Assembly: GCA_021801265.1 (NCBI GenBank) | Contig: JAJYYE010000002.1 | Span: 62,001-126,000 of the forward strand | Direction: 5' to 3' | DNA length: 64,000 bases | Source of the DNA: Pseudomonadota bacterium | GTDB taxonomy: Bacteria; Pseudomonadota; Gammaproteobacteria; Halothiobacillales; Halothiobacillaceae | Shown: positions 18,206 through 27,062 of the stretch, piece after piece | Layout: every line of letters begins with the position of its first letter | Position numbering within the stretch: position 1 is the first letter of the stretch | Made by a program: the position numbers and the translations under genes | The notes under the pieces: model-generated | Databases searched by the model: none | Seen by the model: only the letters and a program-made list of their open reading frames with translations | Told to the model about the DNA's origin: nothing

Positions 18206-18388
18206 ATGATGTCCATGCAAGTTAGCGGTTTGTTCGGATTTATCATTTTGGCACTCGATATTTGGGCAATTATCCGCGTCGTTCAAAGCAATGCAGGCGC
18301 CGGGGCCAAGACCTTGTGGGTCTTACTTATCCTCTTCTTACCCATCGCGGGTTTGATTTTATGGGCACTACTCGGGCCTAAGGGTTAA
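18206..18388 (+). CDS. Small membrane protein with PLDc_N-type (cardiolipin synthase N-terminal) domain
   Basis: A 60-residue protein with two hydrophobic helices joined by a short hydrophilic turn. The pattern LDIWAIIRVVQS...KTLWVLLILFLPIAGLILWALLGPKG is the PLDc_N domain, usually the membrane anchor of phospholipase-D-type cardiolipin synthases but also found alone. The ATG at 18206 has AGGTGA upstream and is preferred over the GTG at 18197. Stand-alone versions have no settled function. Confidence 0.8.
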   Translation: MMSMQVSGLFGFIILALDIWAIIRVVQSNAGAGAKTLWVLLILFLPIAGLILWALLGPKG

Positions 18389-18421
18389 CCGTTAAACGGT
18401 TCAGACAATGAGCCCCCCACG

Positions 18422-18706
18422 ATTCTCTTGGGTGGGGGCAGCCGTTCCGCCGTCATTCAAAATCGCATGATGAATCGCCACGGCTTAATCGCCGGGGCGG
18501 CCGGCACAGGCAAAACGGTCACCCTGCAAATGCGGGCCGAACAATTTGCGCGGCTGGGCATGCCTATGTTTGTCGCCGATATTACAGGGGATCTAGCCGG
18601 TATCGCCGTGTCAGGCAAGCCGTACCCCAAGGTGAACGAACGCGCCATTGGCAACCCAGTGGGTCGGCAACTGATTCTCTCTTTACTGGGCAGTTTAAAA
18701 CGGTAA
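18422..18706 (+). pseudogene. Remnant of a HerA-like (YjgR/DUF853) ATPase with a large internal deletion
   Basis: The frame opens without a proper start (ILLGGGSRS..., first TTG at 18428) and carries the N-terminal part of a YjgR/HerA-like ATPase, including MNRHGLIAG and the Walker A loop GTGKTVTLQ and VADITGDLAG. After about 70 residues it jumps to GNPVGRQLILSLLGSLKR, which looks like the extreme C-terminus of the same family (about 500 residues when complete). Everything between, including Walker B, is missing. This fits an internal in-frame deletion plus loss of the start. A short functional product cannot be excluded but is unlikely. Confidence 0.75.
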
Positions 18707-18782
18707 AGCAGCTTTGATTTATTCATCAAGACCGATATGCTCACGCCAACTCACACAAAATCAACCCACCAAGGAAACTTTT

Positions 18783-19412
18783 ATGAAAAATACCATCCGC
18801 CGTACCCATTGGTTAAAACAGCTCATGCTGGGCAGCGTAGTCGCTCTGCTCGCCGGTAGCTTCACGGGCTGTGCCAGCAACCCGCCCGCCGCAAGTTCGG
18901 CTGCCCCGGCCAGCACGGCGAACAGCGCCGATGGTTATGATGAATACGAAACCACCCATGAAGCGGTCAACTTTCTCGGTGGATCGGCCGAAGGCATCGC
19001 AAAACTCATGGATAAAGCCTTCGCCGATTATGGCCGCCCCAATGCGTATATTAAAGGCGAAGAAGCCGGTGGTGCCATTGTGCTGGGGGTACGCTACGGC
19101 AAGGGCGAGCTCGTCACGAAATCGGGCCAGCGCACCACCGTCTACTGGCAAGGCCCTTCCGTCGGCTGGGACTTTGGTGCCGATGCAGGCAAAGTGTTTA
19201 TCCTTGTGTATAACTTACCCAGTACCGATTTGATTTTTCAGCGGTTTGCGGGGGTTAATGGCTCACTGTTTTTTGTTGGCGGCTTGGGGATGAATTATCT
19301 GCGCTCGCAGGATATTGTCGTCGCGCCGATTCATGTGGGGGTGGGTTTGCGACTCGGCGCGTCCGTAGGGTATATGCAATTTACCCGCGACAAATCCTAC
19401 CTGCCCTTCTAA
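18783..19412 (+). CDS. DUF1134 / EipA-like envelope lipoprotein
   Basis: 209 residues starting at ATG 18783, which has AGGAAA at good spacing; the track start at 18714 is unsupported. The N-terminus is a lipoprotein signal with FTGC as lipobox, then an Ala/Ser-rich linker. The rest matches the DUF1134 family in pattern: the EGIAKLMDKAFADYGRP helix, glycine-rich strands GAIVLGVRYGKG and WDFGADAGKVFILVYNL, and IHVGVGLRLGASVGYM at the end. EipA of Brucella, the studied member, supports envelope integrity. Two terminators follow directly. Confidence 0.8.
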   Translation: MKNTIRRTHWLKQLMLGSVVALLAGSFTGCASNPPAASSAAPASTANSADGYDEYETTHEAVNFLGGSAEGIAKLMDKAFADYGRPNAYIKGEEAGGAIVLGVRYGKGELVTKSGQRTTVYWQGPSVGWDFGADAGKVFILVYNLPSTDLIFQRFAGVNGSLFFVGGLGMNYLRSQDIVVAPIHVGVGLRLGASVGYMQFTRDKSYLPF

Positions 19413-19476
19413 CAGGATGGTGACAAAACTATTGCGCTCGGCAATACGGCGTTAAAAATAGGCTCTATCCTCATAG

Positions 19477-19504
19477 AATCCGCCCCCACAGGGGTGGATT
19501 TTTT
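19477..19504 (+). terminator. Rho-independent terminator downstream of the DUF1134 lipoprotein gene
   Basis: AATCCGCCCC and GGGGTGGATT form an almost perfect stem around CACA, followed by a run of T. It lies about 65 bases after the lipoprotein stop. Confidence 0.8.
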
Positions 19505-19510
19505 CGGCCA

Positions 19511-19534
19511 AACGCGGTTAAGCCCGCGTTTTTT
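19511..19534 (+). terminator. Second, tandem terminator
   Basis: AACGCGG and CCGCGTT form a perfect 7-bp stem with a 6-base loop, followed by TTTTTT. It abuts the 3' end of the convergent DUF202 gene. Confidence 0.7.
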
Positions 19535-19905
19535 CATGAGTGGCTGTGAAATAAATACGCCGTCAATGCCAATCCCAGCAGCGCGACCAGCACATTGGTA
19601 ACTGCCCCCATGTGCACCCAATACCCCGCAGGAATTTCAATGGGGCGTAGTGTTTTCAGTGTGGTGCGATATTGCAGCACGGCGGCGGCACACGAGACCG
19701 CCCCCAATACAATAAATGCCAGTCCGATCCAGAAAGAAAACCCGCGATCAAGCGACGTAGTCGGCATTTTCGCCAGCATGTTGACAAATAAATCGAATCG
19801 CTCGATCACAAAGCCAAACGCCATCAAGGTCAGCCCTGTGCGGTTCCAGGCCATTAACGTGCGCTCGGCTGCAAAAAAAACACGTGGATCATTTAAATCC
19901 GACAT
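19534..19905 (-). CDS. YidH-like DUF202 membrane protein
   Basis: A 123-residue inner-membrane protein with three hydrophobic segments. The start DPRVFFAAERTLMAWNRTGL is the hallmark of the DUF202/YidH family (x-x-ERT-x-LAWxRT). AAGGGGCG lies just upstream of the ATG. The function of the family in bacteria is unknown; a related VTC1-like domain occurs in eukaryotic polyphosphate polymerase complexes. It is convergent with the DUF1134 gene across two terminators. Confidence 0.85.
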   Translation of the reverse strand: MSDLNDPRVFFAAERTLMAWNRTGLTLMAFGFVIERFDLFVNMLAKMPTTSLDRGFSFWIGLAFIVLGAVSCAAAVLQYRTTLKTLRPIEIPAGYWVHMGAVTNVLVALLGLALTAYLFHSHS

Positions 19906-20110
19906 AAACGCCCCTTAAGCTGGAGAAATAAAGATTAAAAATCATTGAGCCATTCATCAAACTGAGGCCATAACACACCCCCGCCCGCAACACCGGACGC
20001 CGTACTCAAGTTACGCTTGAGCACACTGAGGTACAAACCCACGACCCCGGCTTCACGCCGCTACAATAGCAAACGATCCTTTCATGGCAATTTTCAGAGG
20101 TGTCTTCCGC

Positions 20111-20902
20111 ATGATTGCCCAAATAAAAGCTCGAGCCCTACTCATTGGCGACCGCCTCGATCTGCGTGCGCTGGAAACTGCTGAACGCTTGGCCATTGCC
20201 CCACTGACCATTGCGGTCGGCGCACGTGGCAAAGTAGTCCTATTCCGTTATGGTGCCGTGGTCTTATTTGATGTCGATGCGGCCGAAGAACTCGCCTTTT
20301 TGAACCAAATTCACCCATTGGTGAATGAACCTGTCACAAAACCCGAGGTAGAAACCTTAACCCTCTGGCTCACCAAAGAAGTCCCCGAGGGCATGAATAA
20401 AAACCTGTTGGCCTTGCATGACCTCTCGCTGGGTCGGTTGCAGGTCGTAGCGGATGTACTCGCCAAAAGCAGTATTCTCGGCCTCTATGAAAAGCGGGTT
20501 GCTGCCAGTTTTGAGTTGATCGAACCCTTGGCGAAGGAACTCCAGCAACGCGGGCGCGGTTCACGACGCGGCCGGGATTTAGTGAGTCACATTGGCACCG
20601 CCCTGCTCACCCAGCATCGCATGGTAGGCCGGGCGGAGATTATTGAAAAACCGGAACTTCTGTGGGAACGCCCTGAATTAGAACCCCTTTTTTTAAAACT
20701 CGAAGATGAATTTGAGCTCAAAGAACGGGCGCATACCCTGGAACGCAAATTGGAGCTCATCACCCGCACGGCAGAAACGCTTTTGGATTTGTTGCAAGCC
20801 AACCGGGCGCTCAATGTCGAGTGGTACATCACCATTTTGATTGTGGTTGAAATTGGCCTGACCCTGTATGAGCTATTCATTCGTGGTCATACGGGCACCT
20901 AA
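20111..20902 (+). CDS. RMD1/RMND1 family protein (DUF155)
   Basis: A 263-residue protein of the RMD1/DUF155 family: a beta-rich N-terminal part with VLFRYGAVVLFD, helical middle, and a C-terminal coiled coil ending in one membrane helix (WYITILIVVEIGLTLYEL). The mitochondrial relatives RMND1 and Rmd1 are membrane anchored. The bacterial role is not established. The ATG at 20111 has CAGAGG about 10 bases upstream and is preferred over the ATG at 20084. It stands alone between a DUF202 gene and the acetate transporter operon. Confidence 0.82.
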   Translation: MIAQIKARALLIGDRLDLRALETAERLAIAPLTIAVGARGKVVLFRYGAVVLFDVDAAEELAFLNQIHPLVNEPVTKPEVETLTLWLTKEVPEGMNKNLLALHDLSLGRLQVVADVLAKSSILGLYEKRVAASFELIEPLAKELQQRGRGSRRGRDLVSHIGTALLTQHRMVGRAEIIEKPELLWERPELEPLFLKLEDEFELKERAHTLERKLELITRTAETLLDLLQANRALNVEWYITILIVVEIGLTLYELFIRGHTGT

Positions 20903-20951
20903 GTTCCAAGGGCACTCATTATTTCCTGTGCGACCTAACCACGTAATTGTT

Positions 20952-20977
20952 TTGTCACAAACATTAACCGGTATAAT
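20952..20977 (+). promoter_or_regulatory. Putative sigma-70 promoter of yjcH-actP
   Basis: A consensus -10 TATAAT (20972-20977) lies 36 bases before the yjcH ATG. TTGTCA (20952-20957) is a good -35 hexamer but only 14 bases away; TTGTTT at 20947 would give 19. The -10 is convincing, the -35 assignment is not. Confidence 0.45.
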
Positions 20978-21013
20978 CCCCCGGCCTTGATAAAAATAGA
21001 TAGGGGGAGCCCC

Positions 21014-21319
21014 ATGAAATCAGACTTAGCAGAACGGATTGCCAGCAATCCAGATTTTCAAAATCTCGTTCGCCAGCGAACAGGCTACGGCTGGATGATG
21101 GCAATGATTATGATCATCATCTATTTTGCCTTTATATTATCAATTGCTTATTTTCCATCGATACTCGCGATTAAAATTGCGGCGGATTCGCCCATTTCCT
21201 GGGGGATTTTGATTGGGTTCCTTATGTTGGTTTTCGCTTTCGTATTAACCGGACTTTATGTCCATAAGGCCAATACGCAATTTGATGCGTTAACTACCAA
21301 AATCAAGGAATCTGCGTAA
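21014..21319 (+). CDS. yjcH: YjcH-like DUF485 membrane protein
   Basis: A 101-residue protein with two membrane helices and the DUF485 pattern ([16 protein letters not shown] before the first helix). It is encoded immediately before actP in many proteobacteria, as here, and is thought to assist acetate transport, although the mechanism is unknown. The ATG at 21014 has GGGGGAG just upstream; the track start at 20987 is not supported. Its stop overlaps the actP start (TAATG), so the two are translationally coupled. Confidence 0.92.
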   Translation: MKSDLAERIASNPDFQNLVRQRTGYGWMMAMIMIIIYFAFILSIAYFPSILAIKIAADSPISWGILIGFLMLVFAFVLTGLYVHKANTQFDALTTKIKESA

Positions 21320-22980
21320 TGAAAAACCCGTTACTTATTCTCGCCGGATTGGCCGCGTTAATCACGGGCGTTCTATTTTCCACGGGTGCATTTGCCGCAG
21401 ATGCCGCACCAAAATCAATTAATATGCCTGCCGTGACCTTGTTTGTGGTGTTTGTTGCACTCACGCTGTTCATTACCTACTGGGCAGCGCAACGCACCCG
21501 CACCGCCAAGGACTTTTACGCGGCGGGCGGCAACATCACCGGCTTTCAGAATGGCTTGGCGCTGGCGGGTGACTACATGTCAGCCGCATCCTTTCTCGGG
21601 ATTGCAGGGTTGGTTTATGCCAACGGCTTTGATGGCCTGATCTATTCCATCGGCTTCTTGGTCGGCTGGCCGATCATGCTGTTCCTGCTGGCAGAAAAGC
21701 TGCGTAACCTCGGCAAATACACCTTCGCCGATGTCGCCTCGTACCGGCTCTCGCAAATCCCGATTCGAACCGTGGCGGCTGTCTCCTCCCTGATCGTCGT
21801 CTTGATGTACTTGATCGCCCAGATGGTCGGCGCGGGTAAGCTCATCGAAGTGCTCTTCGGCCTGCCCTACAGCTATGCCGTAGTCATTGTCGGCGTGCTC
21901 ATGGTCGTCTATGTCACCTTGGGGGGCATGCTCGCCACCACGTGGGTGCAAATCATCAAGGCCGTGTTACTGCTCTCGGGCGCGACCTTCATGGCGCTGG
22001 CTGTCATGTACAGCTTTGGTTTTGACTTCAACGCGATGTTCAACAAAGCCATTGAAATCAGCCCGAAACACGAAGCCATCATGGCACCAGGGAGCTTGAT
22101 TCACGATCCGATTTCTGCGATTTCACTCGGCATGGCATTGATGTTCGGCGTGGCGGGCTTGCCCCATATCCTGATGCGGTTTTTCACCGTCACCAACGCC
22201 AAAGAAGCGCGCCGTTCCGTATTTGTGGCCACCGGCTTCATCGGGTATTTCTATATCCTGACCTTCATCATCGGTTTTGGCGCCATCATCATGGTATCCA
22301 CCAACCCGGCCTATCTCAGCGCCGCGCATAAACTGATCGGGGGCGACAACATGGCCGCCATCCACCTTTCACACGCGATTGGCGGCAACATCTTCCTCGG
22401 CTTTATTTCAGCCGTCGCATTTGCCACGATTCTGGCAGTCGTTTCCGGTCTGACTCTGGCCGGAGCCTCGGCGGTATCGCACGATCTGTACGCCAGCGCC
22501 TTCCGCCATGGCCGAGTTGATGAGAAAACCGAAATGCGTGCCTCGCGTTACGCCACCATTGCCCTCGGCATTCTGGCCATTATCCTTGGCATCGCCTTTG
22601 AGAAGCAGAATATCGCCTTCATGGTCGGCTTGGCCTTTGCTGTGGCTGCCAGCGCCAACTTCCCGATCCTGTTCCTCGCTATTTACTGGAAAAATCTGAC
22701 CACCCGCGGTGCGGTGGCCGGTGGCTTGGGCGGCTTGTTGACGGCGGTCACTTTGGTTGTGCTGTCGAAAACGGTGTGGGTGGATGTGTTCCATTTCGCC
22801 ACCCCAATCGTGCCATACAAAGATCCGGCGATCTTCTCCATGCCGGTCGCGTTCATCCTCGCCTGGTTCTTCTCAATGACCGACAAGAGTCCGCGCGCCG
22901 CTGAAGAACGCGCCCGTTTCCACGCGCAATATGTGCGCTCGGAAACGGGTATTGGTGCCGAGGGCGCTGCCAAGCACTAA
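21319..22980 (+). CDS. actP: Cation/acetate symporter ActP
   Basis: Sodium/solute symporter family (SSS) transporter of 553 residues with about 13-14 membrane segments. An N-terminal hydrophobic signal-like stretch comes first, then the family motif region ([36 protein letters not shown]) and [21 protein letters not shown], both strongly typical of ActP. It takes up acetate and other short carboxylates such as glycolate. Acetyl-CoA synthetase (acs), its partner in E. coli, is not adjacent. The gene ends before a strong terminator. Confidence 0.95.
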   Translation: MKNPLLILAGLAALITGVLFSTGAFAADAAPKSINMPAVTLFVVFVALTLFITYWAAQRTRTAKDFYAAGGNITGFQNGLALAGDYMSAASFLGIAGLVYANGFDGLIYSIGFLVGWPIMLFLLAEKLRNLGKYTFADVASYRLSQIPIRTVAAVSSLIVVLMYLIAQMVGAGKLIEVLFGLPYSYAVVIVGVLMVVYVTLGGMLATTWVQIIKAVLLLSGATFMALAVMYSFGFDFNAMFNKAIEISPKHEAIMAPGSLIHDPISAISLGMALMFGVAGLPHILMRFFTVTNAKEARRSVFVATGFIGYFYILTFIIGFGAIIMVSTNPAYLSAAHKLIGGDNMAAIHLSHAIGGNIFLGFISAVAFATILAVVSGLTLAGASAVSHDLYASAFRHGRVDEKTEMRASRYATIALGILAIILGIAFEKQNIAFMVGLAFAVAASANFPILFLAIYWKNLTTRGAVAGGLGGLLTAVTLVVLSKTVWVDVFHFATPIVPYKDPAIFSMPVAFILAWFFSMTDKSPRAAEERARFHAQYVRSETGIGAEGAAKH

Positions 22981-23022
22981 ACCTCAACACATCGCCCGAA
23001 TTTTTGGGCAATCCACCTGAGC

Positions 23023-23048
23023 AAAAACCCACCCAGCGTGGGTTTTTT
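23023..23048 (+). terminator. Strong rho-independent terminator after actP
   Basis: A perfect 10-bp stem (AAAAACCCAC/GTGGGTTTTT) with a 5-base loop and a T run lies about 42 bases after the actP stop. Confidence 0.9.
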
Positions 23049-23255
23049 ATTTCCAGCTATGCTCCCGCACGTTCCAAAACAGATCAGCTCACAGCGGGAT
23101 AATCCAGACACCAGAGTGTGGTATTTACCCCATCTTTCAAGGCAATTCACACAATCAAATTGCCTTGCCCATTTTTTTAATCAACAAAAATAAGTAGATA
23201 AAACATGGCACGGCTTCTGCATTATTGAGCGACCCACTTTTTATCTGGAGACATC

Positions 23256-24275
23256 ATGCGCCATATATATTCCCGCCGCCTGACCGCAATGGCACTCTTC
23301 ACCCTTGCCAGCCTCGCACCACAATTAAGCCAAGCCTGCGCCACCTGCGGCTGTACGCTCAATTCTGATGCCGCCGCCGGATTTTTACCCCGCACCGGCT
23401 GGTCGTTCAACCTCGAATACACATACATCAACCAAAACGCGTTGCGCCACGGCTCGGGCACTGCTTCCGCCGCCGATGTGGTCAACAATCCCACCACGGG
23501 GGAATTGGAACAATTCACTAAAAATCACTATCTCAATCTCGGCATCACCTATGGGTTTAATCCCGATTGGAACCTAAGCCTGATCGTGCCCTATGTGCGG
23601 CGCGATCATGGTAGCTTTACCGACCAAACCAGTGCACCGTTTGACCCCAGCCAAACCGATCCGGCCAATTTGAGCGAATCCCATAGCAGCAGCATTGGCG
23701 ATATGAAAGTCTTGCTGCGCTATCAAGGGTTTTTACCAAATCATAATGCGGGCGTGGTGGCGGGCATCAAGCTCCCAACCGGTAGTGATAGCGCGACCAA
23801 CTTCAGTTCCGGCCCTAGTGCCGGCCAACCACTGGACACCAGCTTACAAGCCGGCACCGGCAGCACCGACCTCATCTTGGGCGCGTATTACTATCAGGCG
23901 CTCAGCCAGAACTGGGATGGTTTTGCCAATTTCACCACCCAATTTGCTGTCGCCGAGCGACTCGAACAACCAGGCAATAACTTCCGCCCCGGCAACCAGA
24001 ACAACTTGAGCCTGGGCTTGCGTTATATCACCCACAGCATCTGGACACCGCAACTTCAGCTCAACCTCACCCATAAAAGTGCAGATCAAGGCGCGCTGGC
24101 CGACGATCAAGACACCGCCGGCACCGTGGCCTATTTAAGCCCCGGTGTGAATATCCAATTTAACCCGCAGTTATCAGCTTATGCCTTTGTACAAAAACCG
24201 ATTGCCAGCCAGTTGCAGGGCTACCAGATCTTTCCCCGCTGGACAGCCACGCTTGGCATGCATTACGCGCTGTAA
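23256..24275 (+). CDS. Outer-membrane beta-barrel protein with cysteine-rich mature N-terminus
   Basis: 339 residues with a cleavable signal peptide (to about QA) and a mature start ACATCGCTLN that carries three closely spaced cysteines. The rest is made of alternating amphipathic strands and loops ending in an aromatic/hydrophobic terminus (HYAL), in the style of MetA-pathway-type phenol transporter or similar barrels. GGAGA lies 6 bases before the ATG. The cysteine cluster suggests metal or haem contact, but neither the ligand nor the transported substrate can be read from the sequence. It stands alone and converges on rlhA. Confidence 0.65.
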   Translation: MRHIYSRRLTAMALFTLASLAPQLSQACATCGCTLNSDAAAGFLPRTGWSFNLEYTYINQNALRHGSGTASAADVVNNPTTGELEQFTKNHYLNLGITYGFNPDWNLSLIVPYVRRDHGSFTDQTSAPFDPSQTDPANLSESHSSSIGDMKVLLRYQGFLPNHNAGVVAGIKLPTGSDSATNFSSGPSAGQPLDTSLQAGTGSTDLILGAYYYQALSQNWDGFANFTTQFAVAERLEQPGNNFRPGNQNNLSLGLRYITHSIWTPQLQLNLTHKSADQGALADDQDTAGTVAYLSPGVNIQFNPQLSAYAFVQKPIASQLQGYQIFPRWTATLGMHYAL

Positions 24276-24278
24276 CGA

Positions 24279-26228
24279 TTAACTTGGTCGTGCTTGATAG
24301 AACGTAATCGGGCTTGTGTGCACTTCGCGGGCGCGCTGTTGTGCCACGCTGCGTTTCATTTTGCCGACCACGTGCATTTCACAGGGTTTACAGTCGAACA
24401 CGAGTTTGAGCTTTTCGCTGCCATTGATGAGCATCAATGGTTCCGCCTTGATCGTGCCGTGCACACCGGTGACGCCTTTGGTTTGTTTCGGGCACAGGCT
24501 TAAGGAATAACGCACGCAATGTTTGGTGATCATGAGGCTGACCTCACCCTCTTCCTCGTGGCTTTCAAACGCCGCCTCAATGAGTTCTACACCATGTTTA
24601 GCATAAAAATCATGGGCTTTTTGATTAAATACATTCGCCAAATAACTTAAGGAATCTTGCGGGTAAGCCACCGGTGGTTCGATGGCGGCGGCACGCGGTA
24701 ACGGCGACAGTGCCGCTTGGCGAACGACTTCAAGCGCCTCGACGGCTTCGCGGCGCAAGGCGTTGAGGCGGGATGCGGGCACGAACCATGGCTGACTCAA
24801 ATTCAGCGTCAGTTCATCTAAATGAAAAATCGTGGTACCCAGTTTGCTTAAATTCTCTCGCAGACTGGCATCGCTTCGCGCACCATCGTTAGGAACCAAT
24901 TTGTCAACCGGCATGTGTATGGTTGCGGCGAGGTTGTCTTCATCAATCAGGGTGAGCGTAAGGCCATCGTGTGTTTCATCCAGCAGCATCGAGAGCATAA
25001 TGCGCCGTTCGGCGGATTTTTTGTCCATCAGCCGCTGCCAGTTCATATCACGATTGCGATTCAGTGCCGTGCCGACGCGCAAGTGACGCAATTCACCGAT
25101 CGGGTCCTTGGGGACCACACGCCAGCGATGCTCACTCAGCTTTTCTGCGGTATTGATCGCCATGCCGACGAGCTCGTTATGCAGATCGAAATAACACAGG
25201 CCGTCGCCATTATTAAGCGTCGCCGTCGATTCGAGCTCAACCGAATCGTTAAGAATTTTGGCCACATGCCCAATGGCAATACCGGGATTTTTGGGCGAAT
25301 CGAACGCACCGATATCTTCTTTACGGCCTTGCACGAAATAATCGCTGGCGGCACGGTTAAAGTTTTGCTCAGGATTGGGCGTAAACAAAAACGTACTTTT
25401 ACCACTCGATGCGGTGGATAAATCACTGCGCTGTTCAAGCACCTCATCCAGCAATTGACGGTAATGGGCGGTGATGTTTTTCACATAACCCATGTCTTTG
25501 TAGCGGCCTTCAATTTTGAAGCTGCGAATACCCGCATCCACTAAAGCCGCAATATTCGCACTTTGATTGTTGTCTTTCAGCGAAAGCACATGCTTATCGT
25601 GCGCAATCACACCGCCCGCCGCATCGGCGACTTGATAGGGCAGGCGACAGGCTTGGTTACATTCACCGCGATTGGCACTGCGGCCCGTGTGAGCTTCACT
25701 GATGAAACACTGGCCGGAATACGCCACGCACAATGCGCCGTGCACGAAAAATTCGAGGGGTACATCAGTCATTGCGCGCACGGCACGGATTTGATTGAGG
25801 TCAAGCTCGCGCGCCAACACGAGTTGCGAGAAACCGACATCCTGTAAAAAGCGGGCTTTTTCGGGCGTGCGGATGTCGCATTGCGTGCTGGCGTGCAACT
25901 CAATGTCGGGTAAATCGAGTTCGAGCAAGCCCATGTCTTGAATGATAAGTGCATCAACGCCCGCATCAGCCATCTGCCGAATCAGTTTACGCGCGGGTTC
26001 GAGCTCGTCATCACGCAAAATCGTGTTCAGCGTCACGAAAATACGTGTATGAAAGCGATGCGCGTACGCCACCAAACGTGCAATGTCGGCGACTGAATTA
26101 TCTGCGCTTTTGCGTGCGCCAAAACCCGGCCCACCGATATACACCGCATCGGCACCATGGTTAATGGCCTCAATGCCAATATCGGCATCGCGGGCGGGGG
26201 AAAGTAATTCAAGTTGATGGTTGTGCAT
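24279..26228 (-). CDS. rlhA: U32 family protein, 23S rRNA C2501 hydroxylase-type (RlhA)
   Basis: A U32-peptidase-family protein of 649 residues, the length of E. coli RlhA (YdcP) rather than the shorter TrhP/YegQ. It begins with the TIM-barrel LELLSPARD and GADAVYIGG. The signature FVHGALCVAYSGQCFIS and RGECNQACR supply conserved cysteines for an iron-sulfur cluster. RlhA makes 5-hydroxycytidine 2501 in 23S rRNA. The C-terminal extension of about 200 residues is also RlhA-like. It lies 3 bp downstream of an ABC permease gene, probably in the same transcript. Confidence 0.85.
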   Translation of the reverse strand: MHNHQLELLSPARDADIGIEAINHGADAVYIGGPGFGARKSADNSVADIARLVAYAHRFHTRIFVTLNTILRDDELEPARKLIRQMADAGVDALIIQDMGLLELDLPDIELHASTQCDIRTPEKARFLQDVGFSQLVLARELDLNQIRAVRAMTDVPLEFFVHGALCVAYSGQCFISEAHTGRSANRGECNQACRLPYQVADAAGGVIAHDKHVLSLKDNNQSANIAALVDAGIRSFKIEGRYKDMGYVKNITAHYRQLLDEVLEQRSDLSTASSGKSTFLFTPNPEQNFNRAASDYFVQGRKEDIGAFDSPKNPGIAIGHVAKILNDSVELESTATLNNGDGLCYFDLHNELVGMAINTAEKLSEHRWRVVPKDPIGELRHLRVGTALNRNRDMNWQRLMDKKSAERRIMLSMLLDETHDGLTLTLIDEDNLAATIHMPVDKLVPNDGARSDASLRENLSKLGTTIFHLDELTLNLSQPWFVPASRLNALRREAVEALEVVRQAALSPLPRAAAIEPPVAYPQDSLSYLANVFNQKAHDFYAKHGVELIEAAFESHEEEGEVSLMITKHCVRYSLSLCPKQTKGVTGVHGTIKAEPLMLINGSEKLKLVFDCKPCEMHVVGKMKRSVAQQRAREVHTSPITFYQARPS

Positions 26229-26231
26229 AGG

Positions 26232-27062
26232 TTATCCCCGCATCCCAATGCCACGATTAAATAAACGCAAAGTAAATGCATAAAGAATCACAATAGACAC
26301 ACCCAGAATAAGATAACTGCTATAAACCGGAACATCACTAATACCCAACATGGCATACCGAAAACCGTTAATGACATATAAAATAGGATTAAATAAGGAA
26401 ACCTGTTGCCAAAATGGCGGCAACATATGAATTGAATAAAATACACCGCCTAAATAAGTGAGTGGGGTTAAAATAAAAGTCGGCACGATGGTGATATGAT
26501 CAAAACTATTGGCGTAAATGGCATTAATCATACCACCCAAGGAAAACAAAGCCGACGTGAGTATCGCGACCAATAATAAAGCCCATAGATCGTGTACTTC
26601 AATGTGCGCGAAAAAGACAGCAACCAAGGTCACTGCCGCACCCACTGAAAGGCCACGCGCCACGCCGCCCGCCACATACCCCAGAATAATCAACCAGTAC
26701 GGCATCGGCGATACGAGCAGCTCTTCAATGTGCCGTGCAAATTTGGCCCCATAAAACGAAGACACCACATTCGCGTAACTTTGGGTGATCACCGACATTA
26801 ATATCAAGCCCGGTACGAGATAACTGATATACGAAACCCCATCAATTTCACCCACCCGGGGACCAATCAAATGACCGAATACAATAAAATACAACGAGGT
26901 CATAATCATCGGCGGCAGGATGGTTTGCAGCCAAATTCGGCCAAACCGCAACACTTCGCGCGTGAGCAGCATGTTAAAAGCATTAAACATTTGCCGGATA
27001 GTCATCCCCGCCGCGGGTTGCGGGCATTGACCGGAAATAGGGAGTTGGGGTTGCGGATTCAT
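26232..27062 (-). CDS. yadH: ABC-2 type permease, YadH-like
   Basis: Inner-membrane permease of 276 residues with six hydrophobic segments. The ABC-2 signature is present (TSLYFIVFGHLIGPRVG, SYANVVSSFYGAKFARHIEEL, then TYLGGVFYSIHMLPPFWQ). The pattern is that of YadH. Its start overlaps the stop of the ATPase gene (ATGA), so the two form one exporter. The substrate is unknown. Confidence 0.9.
   Translation of the reverse strand: MNPQPQLPISGQCPQPAAGMTIRQMFNAFNMLLTREVLRFGRIWLQTILPPMIMTSLYFIVFGHLIGPRVGEIDGVSYISYLVPGLILMSVITQSYANVVSSFYGAKFARHIEELLVSPMPYWLIILGYVAGGVARGLSVGAAVTLVAVFFAHIEVHDLWALLLVAILTSALFSLGGMINAIYANSFDHITIVPTFILTPLTYLGGVFYSIHMLPPFWQQVSLFNPILYVINGFRYAMLGISDVPVYSSYLILGVSIVILYAFTLRLFNRGIGMRG

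Noticed and set aside
21580-21951. Antisense ORFs over actP (also 22408-22794)
   Set aside because: Acidic, histidine-rich frames typical of the reverse of membrane-protein codons.
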